NCBI GenBank assembly: GCA_964200075.2
Contig: CAXNAA020000179.1
Span: forward strand, 1 to 25,148
Direction: 5' to 3'
Origin: Sphacelaria rigidula
Taxonomy: Eukaryota > Phaeophyceae > Sphacelariales
DNA length: 25,148 nucleotides
This document shows, one piece after another, positions 9,835 through 19,648 of this stretch (within the stretch, counting starts at the first letter, position 1; the number at the start of each line of letters is the position of its first letter). The position numbers and the translations under genes were made by a program. Under the pieces are notes generated by a model. The model saw only the letters and a list, made by a program, of their open reading frames with translations. It did not search any database and was not told the DNA's origin.

Positions 9835-10038
9835 ATGTCCTTCGCAAACTGCGGGTGCTGCGGCCGAGAAATGACCCCAGTTTGTTTCTGTTCTCTGTGT
9901 CCCCACCTTCACCACCAGAGAGGGTTGATGGCGCACGAAGTCCTCCTGCAACAGCCGCGGAGACAACATCCTACCATGCATGAAGAAGTCACTCAGGGGT
10001 GCACTTTTTGGGTCAAACCTTGTCTGAAGCTTGTCTGA
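9835..10038 (+). CDS. Short Cys-rich open frame, unidentified
   Basis: 67 codons with a cysteine cluster near the start (NCGCCGREMTPVCFCSLCPH), followed by two His. The spacing could bind zinc, as in the short zinc-binding tails of some transposases, but nothing else supports that. Three 11-bp direct repeats at 10019-10051 overlap its end. This may be chance. Confidence 0.15.
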   Translation: MSFANCGCCGREMTPVCFCSLCPHLHHQRGLMAHEVLLQQPRRQHPTMHEEVTQGCTFWVKPCLKLV

Positions 10039-10051
10039 GGCTTGTCTGAGG
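10019..10051 (+). repeat. Three tandem copies of an 11-bp unit
   Basis: CTTGTCTGAAG followed by two copies of CTTGTCTGAGG, contiguous. Confidence 0.9.
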
Positions 10052-11333
10052 TTGCACACTAAGGCCGAGAATTTTGTCATCGAGAGGCTCCTACAACGAA
10101 GGGTCTCACAACAGAACAAAGGAGTGCGCCCCTACCGTGGCATTTGCTCAATACGATGCCGTGTTTCTATTCTCCGTCAACTGGAACAACGCGTGCCGCT
10201 TGTTGGCCCCGACACAGATTCGGCCTTCTATTGGGGGAACCTGGTGACATAACACGGCGATTCATTCGATATAAGGCCGGATCGACCGTCAATCGGTCGC
10301 AGGCCGTTTTCGACGACAGGCCGCCTCATTCGGAATGGATCACCCCGGCCTTATATAGGGTCCGGTACGGTTGTATACGGGAAAACAGGGAAAATGGATA
10401 GGATAACATGGCCTCGTTCGAATCCCAAGACATCGACCGACCACAGCCTCTTGGTGGCTGTAGTGAAGAGCTGTTCCGTGCCGTGCCCATGATCGCACCA
10501 CCCGCAGGCTCAGGAATGACCTATTGATGGTCACGTCAAGGTTGTGCCCCATGACCGCGGGTCTGGGCGGAACAGTTTGTTGAGCCCGTGTGAGATTCAT
10601 ACAGTAGGATTTACGTTAGTTTCGCCGCACGTCATTCGATCCATGCGGCCCAACGCATCATTGTCACGTACCACTGCGTATCCCACCATCACCGACAGTG
10701 CGTGGAAGATTCCGTACTACTGCACAGAGTAATAGGCATCGCTCCATTCTAGAGCAATCCACCGTGCAGTTACATGTGGACAACATGTCGCAAACACCGT
10801 CGAATAAAGGCAGTATCGTACACCACTCGGATCTTCATGGCATCTCTGTGAGTGCTACACGTTCGAAGTGCTTGCAGTCTATAGATTCTTTGTAAAAGGA
10901 AGCGGTGCAGGAAATCGGCTGGGTGCCACGACAGCAAGCGGCTTTGCCTAAGGTATAGCTCAGCACGGCTAACTAAACGCGGTGACGATCCTCCGGCTTC
11001 ATTTCTCCCAAAAGATCAAGGTGGGTGCACAAGATTGATCGACACGCACGTCTATTACCGGTATTCATACAGTACGGTAGTACTCCTGACTGTGCTGCAG
11101 GTGGAGGTCCTGGGACAGTCCGATCGTCCTGTTCGTGCTCCTACATCAACACATACACTCCGCTCATGTTTTCGTCCAGTGCCTGCTGTGAATGGGCCCT
11201 GATCCTCTGAATCCACGACCGGGATTCGAGAGGGCACGCTGTGAACATTTCGCGACCTGTTCGCGAAGGTGATGCCTCGCGCGAAAGCGGCTCCGGACGC
11301 AGACATACATGGTGAGATATTATTCTTTTTTGG
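10052..11333. other. No recognised gene; one nested inverted repeat
   Basis: 12-bp inverted repeats ATATAAGGCCGG (10269-10280) and CCGGCCTTATAT (10345-10356) enclose 64 bp holding a second hairpin, GACCG-TCAAT-CGGTC. The rest shows only short unrelated open frames. Confidence 0.45.
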
Positions 11334-11594
11334 TCAATTAAATTCGTCGCTTTGAGCTAAATAATGTAAAAACCACGTGTCATCTTCTTCGTCGCGCAGG
11401 GCAAAAGCCTCGGAAATACCCCACTGCAGCTGTGGTGGTTTGGTGCCGAACACATGAGGACATCTCTCCCGATACACTTGGAGTTCAGGACGAAGCATAG
11501 TTGAACAAATGCGGTGAGCATAGAAAAGAGGTACGTGTAATATGTCTAATAATACTACTACCACTACTACTACTACTGGTGCTCGCCGTGACAT
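11334..11594 (-). CDS. Unidentified open frame, possible exon
   Basis: 86 codons. The first part (a run of Val) is only the reverse of an (ACT)n microsatellite at 11553-11577. The later part, roughly 11340-11510, reads like protein: MLRPELQVYRERCPHVFG, then SEAFALRDEEDDTWFLHYLA and a stop. The acidic DEEDD stretch and balanced composition set it apart from the surroundings. I do not recognise a family. It may be the last exon of a gene or a transposon fragment; it could also be chance. Confidence 0.2.
   Translation of the reverse strand: MSRRAPVVVVVVVVLLDILHVPLFYAHRICSTMLRPELQVYRERCPHVFGTKPPQLQWGISEAFALRDEEDDTWFLHYLAQSDEFN
11553..11577. repeat. (ACT)n microsatellite
   Basis: Eight ACT units, one of them changed to ACC. 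Confidence 0.9.
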
Positions 11595-11662
11595 GTATGG
11601 TGTGAATTTCCTTCCGAAGATGGAGCGGATGCTGTGCCAAATTTCCCCGTACTGGTCTGAGT

Positions 11663-12100
11663 ACGGGATCTTACAAATTGGGGATGGATCTTTTATTGGG
11701 GATGAGAAACCCGGAGAATTAAAATCTTCGTATCCACACCAAATCTTCGAAGTATGGTTTCATTTCTTCACCTACTGATAGCTTTTGACAACTGCTACAC
11801 ACCACCGGAATTTGGATTTCGATCATCGAAATGTTGGGGTCATAGGTGAAAAAACAATTTTGGGAAATTTCGGGTGTCCGAACGGACGCCAAAAAAAGTT
11901 CCGAAATTGTTTTTCATCAAGGACCCCAACATTTCGGTGATCGAAATCCAAATTTCTATGGTGTGTAGCAGTTGTCAATAGCTATCAGTAGGTGAAGAAA
12001 TGAGAACATATTGCGAAGATTTGGTATGGATACGAAGATTTTCGTTCTCCGGGTTTCTCATCCCCAATAAAAGACCCATCGCCAATTTGTAAGATCCCGT
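11663..12100. mobile_element. Fold-back element 1: 438-bp near-perfect palindrome
   Basis: The left arm from 11663 (ACGGGATCTTACAAATTGG) is mirrored by the right arm ending at 12100 (CCAATTTGTAAGATCCCGT). The match continues to a centre at about 11881 (GTCCG-AA-CGGAC) with only scattered mismatches and a few short indels. It has no internal gene and no spacer. This is the form of a fold-back MITE or a recently made inverted duplication. No clear target-site duplication was found just outside the arms. Fold-back element 2 is a diverged relative. Confidence 0.9.
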
Positions 12101-12319
12101 GTTGGTGGTGTCTTTCCTCTCTTTCGCATGTTTTTGGTCGTTTGTCTGGGTGGTGGGTGCTGGTAGGACGCGCATCATGTTTGAACACTGGCGAAACGCT
12201 CTGCAGAGAAGAGCTGACTGTATATCGACATGTACGACAACAACAACAAAAATAAAGATAATAGGTGAAGCGCGTCAAAAACGGGTCACGAAGTCGTGGC
12301 GTGACCCTGAACAGTCCAT

Positions 12320-12640
12320 CACCGAAATTGAGTATGGAGCTTTTCATCGACGATGATGATCCGGGAAATCAAAATACTCATATCCGTCCAACATTCTTCG
12401 AAATGCGACAGTCGTATCTGTCCCCTAAATCCCCCATAATTATTTTTTCGCCTACAGATACGAGCCCCAAAACTTCGGTTGTCGGAATCCAAATATCTAT
12501 GAAGAGCTGTAGCTGTCAATAGCTACCAGTAGATGAAGAAGGACCAGAGCCTTATTTCGGAGAATATGTCGTGGATACGACGATTCGCCTCATCCGGGTT
12601 ACCACCCTCAACGAAAAGCTCCATTCTGGTCAGTTTTGTT
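12320..12640. mobile_element. Fold-back element 2: diverged, internally deleted relative
   Basis: Left end GAGTATGGAGCTTTTCATCG (about 12330) is mirrored by CGAAAAGCTCCATTCT ending at about 12628. The arms share ATCCGGG, ATATCC and TTCTTCGAAAT with mismatches, and the left arm lacks part of the inner sequence. The right arm also matches element 1 in direct order: ATCCAAAT, TGTCAATAGCTA, CAGTAG, TGAAGAA, GGATACGA. An inner hairpin TCGTATCTGT/ACAGATACGA lies near 12412-12465. Confidence 0.75.
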
Positions 12641-12779
12641 GATCGGCTCTTAACCCTCGAGACCGCGAGGGTAGTCCATCTGGATCATGCATGCTTTTTT
12701 CAAGTGACATTGATGCCGATTCAATAGATGGCCTACTCTCGCTGTCCAACGCTTGATTCGAGCGAACTTCACCAGCAGT

Positions 12780-13315
12780 CGGTCAAGTCGCAGTGGTATG
12801 GGAAAATAAGTCGCCGAAAAACGCAGGTTCGATGTTTAGTTTGGCGATGCAACGCTGATTTCCTCCGGAGTACTGTATAGCAACCGAACGGGACTTTGCG
12901 GATTGTACCACCTCGGAAAGTCTTGCTGCACTTTTCCGAGAGAGTTTCAGGGATTTTTCCGATCTTTTTCGGGCGCCCACTTTGACGTTTGGCACGATAA
13001 ACGGTTTGTCAAACAGCCCACAATAACCTTCGAGGTATCTCCCAGAAATGATCATACATACCGACCACCTCTTAGTGAAATGATGATGTTTGGGGTCGCT
13101 TAAGGGCTCGTTCGTCCGGCTAAACGTTAAACTTGGCGAGCAAACGATCGCAGAAAAAATCGAGCTCGAATCTTCCCAGAGAGTACAGCATCAAGTCTCA
13201 CCAAGGTGGAACAATCCGGCGAGTCTCGCATTCCGGCAAAGACCGGTACCAGACGACCTCTTCGCAGGTTTGTTTTTTCGTAGCACAGGTGGCGCTACCA
13301 CTTGAGACCCTGGCA
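12780..13315. mobile_element. Fold-back element 3: large inverted repeat with spacer
   Basis: The reverse complement of about 12780-13010 aligns with about 13100-13315. Shared blocks (read outward from the centre) include AACGTTT, GGTGG-ACAATCCG, TTCCGG/TTCGG and the outer CCACTTGA-like end, with many mismatches between arms. It is older than element 1. The spacer (about 13010-13100) is not symmetric. No transposase is present, and the open frames on the two arms are mirror products of the repeat. Confidence 0.65.
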
Positions 13316-13319
13316 CTTG

Positions 13320-15545
13320 AAAACTCGAGCCCAAAATAATCAATTTGCATGCACTTGGCCATCAGAACAGGTGCTCAGTTTCAAGGCGCCAATGAGAACA
13401 AGCACCCGCAAATGAGGTCTACAACTGCGATTACAAATAAAAACATTATTCAAAAACGCGGCGGTTGCTACAGAGACGTCCGGAAATGATCTGTGGGTAG
13501 GGGAGAGAGAGCACGAACTCTCCACGTTACCCTTGTGGATCAAGAAGGTTGAGGGTTGCTCCGTGGTACGGTACTTCCTTTCGCTCTCGCGGCACATCGT
13601 TGATGGTCGACGTTTCAACCGTGCCGTTAAACTTGCACCTAAGAATGATCGCGGGAGCTGATATTGCGTTTGATACGGGAGGCCCTGTGGCTCCTGAGTT
13701 TTCAGGGTGCCGTGCAGTACGGGACACGCAGCCAATGTATGTCTACCTGTATCATCGGCATGATATTCGCCAAACGAATGAGTGCCAGACTCAAGTTTTC
13801 GTAACAAATGAGTGCCAGACTCAAGTATTCGTCCGCAGGCGCGGAGGTCTCATCTCATCCTCGGCCAACAAAACTGCTTCATCACTGACCGAAAACGAAA
13901 AGCTTCCTGGCGAACCGGTGAGTACTGCACCCGACATTTCTTTCTTCTGGTGTCGAGCTTCTTTCATAGCGATCATCTCATTTCAGCTCTCGGGAGGATC
14001 GCTACTCCTCCGAGGTTTCGAAAAAGGCAAGGCTATGCCTCGAAACGTTTATCGTGGTATGTGGAACTCAAGCCTCCTGGACCCCACCCGCGTGAACGAC
14101 CGAAAGCGCATTCTGCTAGCTGGTCCTTGGTGCAGAAAGTGACGCAAGTAGCAATCGAACTCAACCATGCACGTTCAGAAGCCCCAAAAGAGTGAAATCA
14201 TTTCATGCGTTCTTCACCGGACGGAGTCAGTGCTGCGGCAGTGCAAAACAGTGATCAGTGCAGCGCAGGACAGCATCGCACGGCACCCCACAGTAGAGTA
14301 ATCATGCCCAGCTTCACTCAACCCCGTCACCGACAGGCGTGTCGTCCAGCTCGAAGTCAGGGCAGCAACGACGTGTCTTGGGGGTTGACGACCGAAGTCG
14401 CGTACACAAACGTACAGATAGCACAGTGCACAGTACAGAATAGTACGGTACGATACGGTACATCACGGCACACTACACCAGACTACACCACAGTACGTAT
14501 GCCGAGGGGTGTGCCAGCCGAAGTCACATGCACACCAGTTTGTGTGCAGTAGTTACGAGCAGCTTGCGACCCCGATTTTGCTGCTTTCAGCCGTGCCTGG
14601 AGGGTGGGTGAGTGGGAGAAGCAGCTCCTGCAACTGCTGCGTATTGCAGTCGTCGTGTACGCTCGATTCACATGATCCCTCAGCTGCGTGTTGCTATGGG
14701 TAAATGAGACGACCTACTTCTAGTCAGGAGTGGCCCGTTCGGCGGGGAGGTTTATAGTGTTTTTCTTAGCCAAGACCCAAATGATGAACGAACACATCGA
14801 GATTTGAAGTGTTTTCTGACCAGATTTTGACTCTGGAAGGACCCAGGTTGTCTGGATACTCCGTCTATATCTCGTAAGCCTCCCTCGGCAGAGTCACTTG
14901 GTTATTGTATCGGGGCAAGTTTCTCCCGGGGCACGCTTCACCTGCATGTACGACAGACAAACCCCTTGTGTTTTGGGTCGCTGGCCGCTTGATCGCTGAT
15001 TGACAAAGCACCACCCGAAAATAGAAAATAGACCATGCCAGCAACACATGTATGAAGTACGAACCCGGGGAGGGACCCACAACGATTCACAGCAGTCCCG
15101 CACGAATTTGTAAGTTGCAGCACCATCCCGTTCCACGGTAGCGCAAAATTATATTGTCATCACCGTGGAATACCATGCCACGATCCTCTGATATCGTGCC
15201 GCAATTGCCGTTGATACCTCGTACCATTCGCCACGTGCCATGAGCTGAATATGCAGTAGATACAGATGCCACGGGATGGGCACCAATAGGTGCTGGGATG
15301 TGGCTCAGCGATAAACATGGCGTCACGTCGACGGGCACGATGAGGGTCCGAGTGTTCTGCAACCAGTAGTGTCAAGCGTTCTGTTTTGCTGCGTGCTGTT
15401 GCTTTCATTATTGACAAGTGTCTATTTTTTCGTTCTTCATGTGACCACCTCAGGTTGTGAACGTCGTGGGCTGGGCAACCTTGATGTTCTCCGACTTATG
15501 TTTACTTTCCCTCTGGGCTCATCACGGGGTACATCACCGTAATTC
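13320..15545. other. No recognised gene; one short tandem duplication
   Basis: A 197-codon plus-strand frame (13549-14142) overlaps long minus-strand frames and shows no family I know. The stretch near 14430-14500 is a degenerate run of GTACGGTAC/CACTACACC phrases. 14700-15545 shows nothing definite. Confidence 0.4.
13774..13832 (+). repeat. 29-bp tandem duplication, period 30
   Basis: Two copies sharing AATGAGTGCCAGACTCAAG, at 13774-13802 and 13804-13832, with two mismatches. Confidence 0.9.
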
Positions 15546-15549
15546 GCAC

Positions 15550-15622
15550 GGGACAGGACAGGACAGGACTGGACGGGACGGGACAGAAGTGGGGACGCGT
15601 TCCCTTCCCGTCCCGTCCTGCC
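15550..15622. repeat. (GGACA)n short tandem repeat with inverted partner
   Basis: GGACAGGACAGGACAGGACT is followed by GGACGGGACGGGACAG. About 20 bp on comes the complementary CCCGTCCCGTCCTG (15608-15621), so the region can fold back. More CCCGTCC phrases occur near 15645 and 15770. Confidence 0.75.
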
Positions 15623-17960
15623 GTCGTTTTGGCTGCGAGAAAACGGTCCCGTCCCAGTCTGGCGCGACGATGATTGTTTACGCCGTGGCTCGTCATCGCT
15701 TTGGTGACTGGGAAACGTTCTTACCCCGCCTCATTGGTGTTTCGATGAGGGAATCACACTCTTGTGCCGTCCCGTCCTCACGGGGAAATCCTCGACATTT
15801 TTTACGGGAATTTCCCGACAGATTGGATGGGCCTTCCTTGCAAATGGAGGGGATTTCCTGCCCAACCTGACGGGAACGTGCGTACAGTATAACGTTACAT
15901 ACGTGGGTCGCGGAAGCATTTCTTCTTGTTTTCAGAGTTCCGTCCGTTTAACAGCCTACTCTTGACGTACATTTCGTACAAAAAGATGGACGGCGACCGC
16001 TGTCGTAATCAGAGGCTTGCGGCACTCGTTCCGTTGTATTCCAAAACTGGAATTGCAAAGCAAATGACGACCGTTACAACGAGTAGCCTGCTGCACAAGA
16101 CAGCAGGGAGCGCAAGTGAATGCAAGTGGACGCACCGGCTGTCGCGGCAAAACGCGGAAGCAACGAAAACACGTGAGGGAATGCAACTTAACCGAAGTAA
16201 GAAATACGAAGCTGAGACTAAATAGACCAAAACAAATGCGGACATGAAAAAGTATACATAATGGTAGCACATTCGTGTCAAAGTAGACTGTGACCTTCAT
16301 TGAGATCCTCGATCGTCTTCCACTCTCCACAGTACAGCAGTTGGCGTGGATGACGGAGTGTACAGCCGATGCACCCGGCGCAGCGGTTGGAGCCCTCAGT
16401 GTTGAGAATAAGATGCCGTGTGTAGTTCGCCGATGTCGACGACATCCGACAGAGTTACAGCAACATTTTCAAAATCGGCCAATTGACGAATTCGGCACTC
16501 TCCTCTATAGATGAACACCATGGGCATTGTATGAAGCTCTATCACTTGGCCCGATACTTCCCCCGCCGCACACACCCACCACCTGAGTTGAGCATTGCGT
16601 GCAAAGCTGGGGTGCATGATGACCACCCTGGTCACCTACCCACGGTTTAACCCTGCAAATCCTAGTTCAAGAGTTCTGCGTGTTCAATTGTCCAATATTA
16701 AGGCGTGGAGTACTGGTTGATGAAAACTCTCAAGGCTGACTTCCCGTGTTAGAGTACAAGCGATGATACGAGCACGGGCGCAAACGGAGGATCAAACATG
16801 GTCGACATCATATCGCGACTTGTCCAAAAACGTGAGGAACACTTTGGCACAACTCGCGAGTATCGTCCGTCGAGAATGTATCGATATTGCATGAGATGTA
16901 CGGGTGAAACGGTTCGCTCTGCACGCGAGGTGTGTAAGAGTGCACGGCAGAACATCACTCTACTCGCGCAATAGTCCCTCAATGGCAAGGAAAACGAAAT
17001 GTAAAACGAGAAAAGACATGAAATCACATTGCAAGAGGAAGCGAGACCCGACGAATCGCGTCTCCTGCACACACAGTGCATTCGCAGTTCCATCCTCGTG
17101 TCCCCGATGCCTTGTGGGCGAGCAAATGAGGTGTACGTAGTGTCGAGGTATCATAGTTCGACGGCATGCTGACGTCTAGCTCGATCCTCGTCGGCCCGCC
17201 GTGTCTCGCGACATCGTACCGTCGTCTAGATCCTGGTCGTGACGTGGAATGCAAGAATCGAAGCAAAGAGACGCCACATCGTCGACTCGTGACGAGTGCG
17301 TCAAGTTGGTCACCTGTGGTTGTGATACACAGGCGAGGTGCATGGTACGGAAGCTTGTGGTCGAACAGAGCACCAGTAGTGTGCACAAGAACGGTACAGA
17401 GAGTACTGCCAGCCTAAGCGTCAATTGCGCTCTTCCCTTCGGCTTCAAGGAGCAGCTGAGTTCAAGAGTCGATGATTCGCCGGTGTGGCCTCTGTTGCCC
17501 TCGCCTTACATCACAACACCAATATGATGAACCTGCAGCCATCTGGCAACACCCTAAATGTTTCCATGATCGTGCCGCCTTTCTTTCGCTTCAGGAGTGG
17601 ATGCGGCGAGGGGCTTGCGGGTGGCGTTGGGCTCTTCGAACAGGCAGGCGAAACTGGAAAACTAATGCAACAGCAATTACGCGTGTAGGTGGTGAGATAA
17701 ACGGCGGGTAAATAGACTCGTAGACAGGAAACCTGGGGTATACTTGATCGTAGAGACATTCTTGACGGTGCGTACGTAGTAAGGTAGCCTCCCCAGAATG
17801 ATAGTGCGACGAAGCTCCCTCCGGTGGAAAGCCCAAGGTATACCCGGTGACCTGGGGATGATAACCAACGGAGACGGTTGCGTTTGTCTGTCTCGCTGGG
17901 GTGCGACCGGCGCTTGGGCGGCTTGACCTTTCAGGGGTACGGCAGACATTTTCGATGTAC
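15623..17960. other. No recognised gene
   Basis: Many short open frames on both strands, overlapping one another, with no motif I can assign. I see no convincing repeat or hairpin of more than about 12 bp. Confidence 0.4.
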
Positions 17961-18660
17961 TTACCGGTTTTTGCGATAGCTAGCAATAGAGATAAAGTAC
18001 AGGTAGAGGTAGAGATAGAGGTAGAAGTAGCTATTGATATATGTAGAGATGGCTGTGGTTGAGCATGGAGATACGCGTGATGTAAACATAAGGCAATTGT
18101 CATGACGATGATAATATCGGTGGACACAAGCAGAGATGGAGATAGCGATGAAGCCCAGCGACAGGGATGAGTGTACCGGTAATGGTAGACGCAGCCGCAT
18201 ATTGAGAGGCGGCAGTGGTAGCAAATATCGACAAAGGTAGTTGGGTAGATAGGCAGAGCTCGAGAGATATGAATAGCGATGCAGCACTTGAAATGTTCGC
18301 GATGTAGATGGTTCTCGAGACAGCGGTAGAACCGGCTCGAGACATGGAGAAATGAGACGAAATTCAGACGAAGAAAAGAAATGGAGACATGGGTTTGCAC
18401 TTGAAATATGTGTTTCCGTGTCAAATATAAAGTAGAAGGCATGTCGGGAGATGTACGTATACTCCTGAAGAGGTGGGAGATAGAGCCATGACATAAAATG
18501 TATCGTTGGGTACGTGAAAAGAGAAGCCCCCGGAGCGCGTGAAATTCGCGGCTAACTTTTATCGCATGGTGGCACCTCAAAGATTGCGAGAATAAACGAC
18601 TTTGCCATCTTGTAGTCCGGGGCAACATAGGATAGAGTAGGCATAGATGCTGAAGGCCAG
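17961..18660. other. Purine-rich (plus strand) segment with GTAGAG repeats
   Basis: Begins with a degenerate (GTAGAG)n run at about 18001-18030 and continues rich in GAGAT/GATAG phrases. The minus strand is pyrimidine-rich and so poor in stop codons. This explains a 345-codon minus-strand frame (17591-18628) overlapping other long minus frames. The translation has no domain and is rich in Ser, His, Tyr and Cys. Confidence 0.6.
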
Positions 18661-18834
18661 TACAATTAGGGCGGGGGAATATGAGAGACGCCTCCTCGCG
18701 GCTTCCCCTGGGTGCTGAGACTCCAAACGAACTCAGTAGCTGAGATCTCTTCCACGAACAAGTCCACTCTCCAGAACGCCGGTAAGACTGTTCGTTTGGG
18801 GGATTTCACGACTAGATCAAGCAGTCCGCGCTGA

Positions 18835-19099
18835 CCATTTGGTCTAATGGTGACAACTCCCAAACGAAAAATACCGTACAAAAAACGTATTTTTGACCTC
18901 GAACGCCCCCTTGACGCATTGCTCCGGGTTGCTCCTCCCCAACGCTGCAGCTGACAAGATCCAGTGCCTATAACGCCTTTCCACGGCAGTGGGAGAGACC
19001 TTCCCCCGACAATGGAAAAGAGTGGACTCACCGAGAACCGACGTCGGGTCCATTTTCACGGCAGAGAGGATTTTCCACTACCAGACCAAGTAATCAGCG
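18835..19099 (-). repeat. Array unit A (leftward)
   Basis: Reverse-complement partner of unit B over its whole body: GACCTCGAA, AACGCTGCAGCTGACA, CTTTCCACGGCAGT, GAGTGGACTCACC and CCGACGTCGGGTCCATTTT occur in mirrored order. Together A and B form a palindrome of about 530 bp centred near 19107. The B-box-like site is degraded (GTCGGTTC on the minus strand). Confidence 0.8.
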
Positions 19100-19114
19100 C
19101 GGACTCCTTGGTCT

Positions 19115-19368
19115 CGCTGACTACTCGGTCTAGTGGTGGAAGATCCCCCTTCCGTAAAAATGAACCCGACTTCGATTCTTGGTGAGTCCACTCTTTCTTC
19201 ATTGTCGAGGAAAAATCTTTCCTACTGCCGTGGAAAGACGTTAGAGGCACTCGATCCTGTCAGCTGCAGCGTTGGCGAGGGGCAACTCGGAGGAATGCGT
19301 GAAGGGGATTTCGAGGTCAAAAGCCCTACTTTTGTTCGTTGAAGGGATTTCACCACTGGATCAAGTAG
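19115..19368 (+). repeat. Array unit B (rightward)
   Basis: Head CGGTCTAGTGG at 19126-19136 and B-box-like GACTTCGATTC at 19168-19178. The body is shared with units A and C (GACGTTAGAGGCACT, CAGCGTTGGCGAGGGGCAAC). It ends in the inverted head at 19330-19368, which pairs with the head of unit C at 31 of 39 positions. Confidence 0.8.
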
Positions 19369-19378
19369 TCAGCGCTTT

Positions 19379-19600
19379 CTACTTGGTCTAGTGGTGAAAT
19401 TCCTCTGGCAAACAAAAGAAGTGCCGAGTTCGATTGTCGACCCGACCACTCTTTCCGGTAGCAGAAAATAGGCGAGGGCAAATCTGCCCCACAGTGGTCG
19501 AAAGACGTTAGGCACTGGATCTTGTCAGTAACAGCGTTGGCGAGGGGCAACCCGGACGAATGCGTCGAGGGGCTTTCGACCTCAAAGACAATCATTTTGT
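19379..19600 (+). repeat. Array unit C (rightward, right end lost)
   Basis: Head TGGTCTAGTGG at 19384-19394 and B-box-like GAGTTCGATTG at 19426-19436, the best tRNA-like pair in the array. The body matches unit B, but the inverted head stops after TTTTGT near 19598. A lone head follows directly (TTTGGTCTAGTGGTCAAATC near 19610). Confidence 0.8.
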
Positions 19601-19648
19601 CGCTGACAATTTGGTCTAGTGGTCAAATCCCTCTAACGAACAATGAAC

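Larger units (their letters stand above)
18791..19648. mobile_element. Array of tRNA-Glu-like inverted-repeat units (about 260 bp each)
   Basis: Unit plan: a head of about 39 bp holding GGTCTAGTGGTG, a body of about 190 bp, and an inverted copy of the head at the far end. Units join through a short CAGCG-containing spacer, so each junction is a palindrome (18791-18868, 19071-19143, 19330-19417). Order, left to right: part of a leftward unit (18791-18824), a full leftward unit (18835-19099), a full rightward unit (19115-19368), a rightward unit without its right end (19379-19600) and a lone head (19601-19648). The heads resemble the 5' part of eukaryotic tRNA-Glu, with a B-box-like match about 42 bp later in two units. 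Confidence 0.75.

Noticed and set aside
2245-10140. Shared phrase CCCTACCGT at 2255 and 10130 as copies of one repeat
   Set aside because: The match is about 25 bp with mismatches and does not extend on either side.
10415-10426. B-box-like GTTCGAATCCC on the plus strand as part of a tRNA
   Set aside because: No convincing A box or cloverleaf stems lie upstream at the expected distance.
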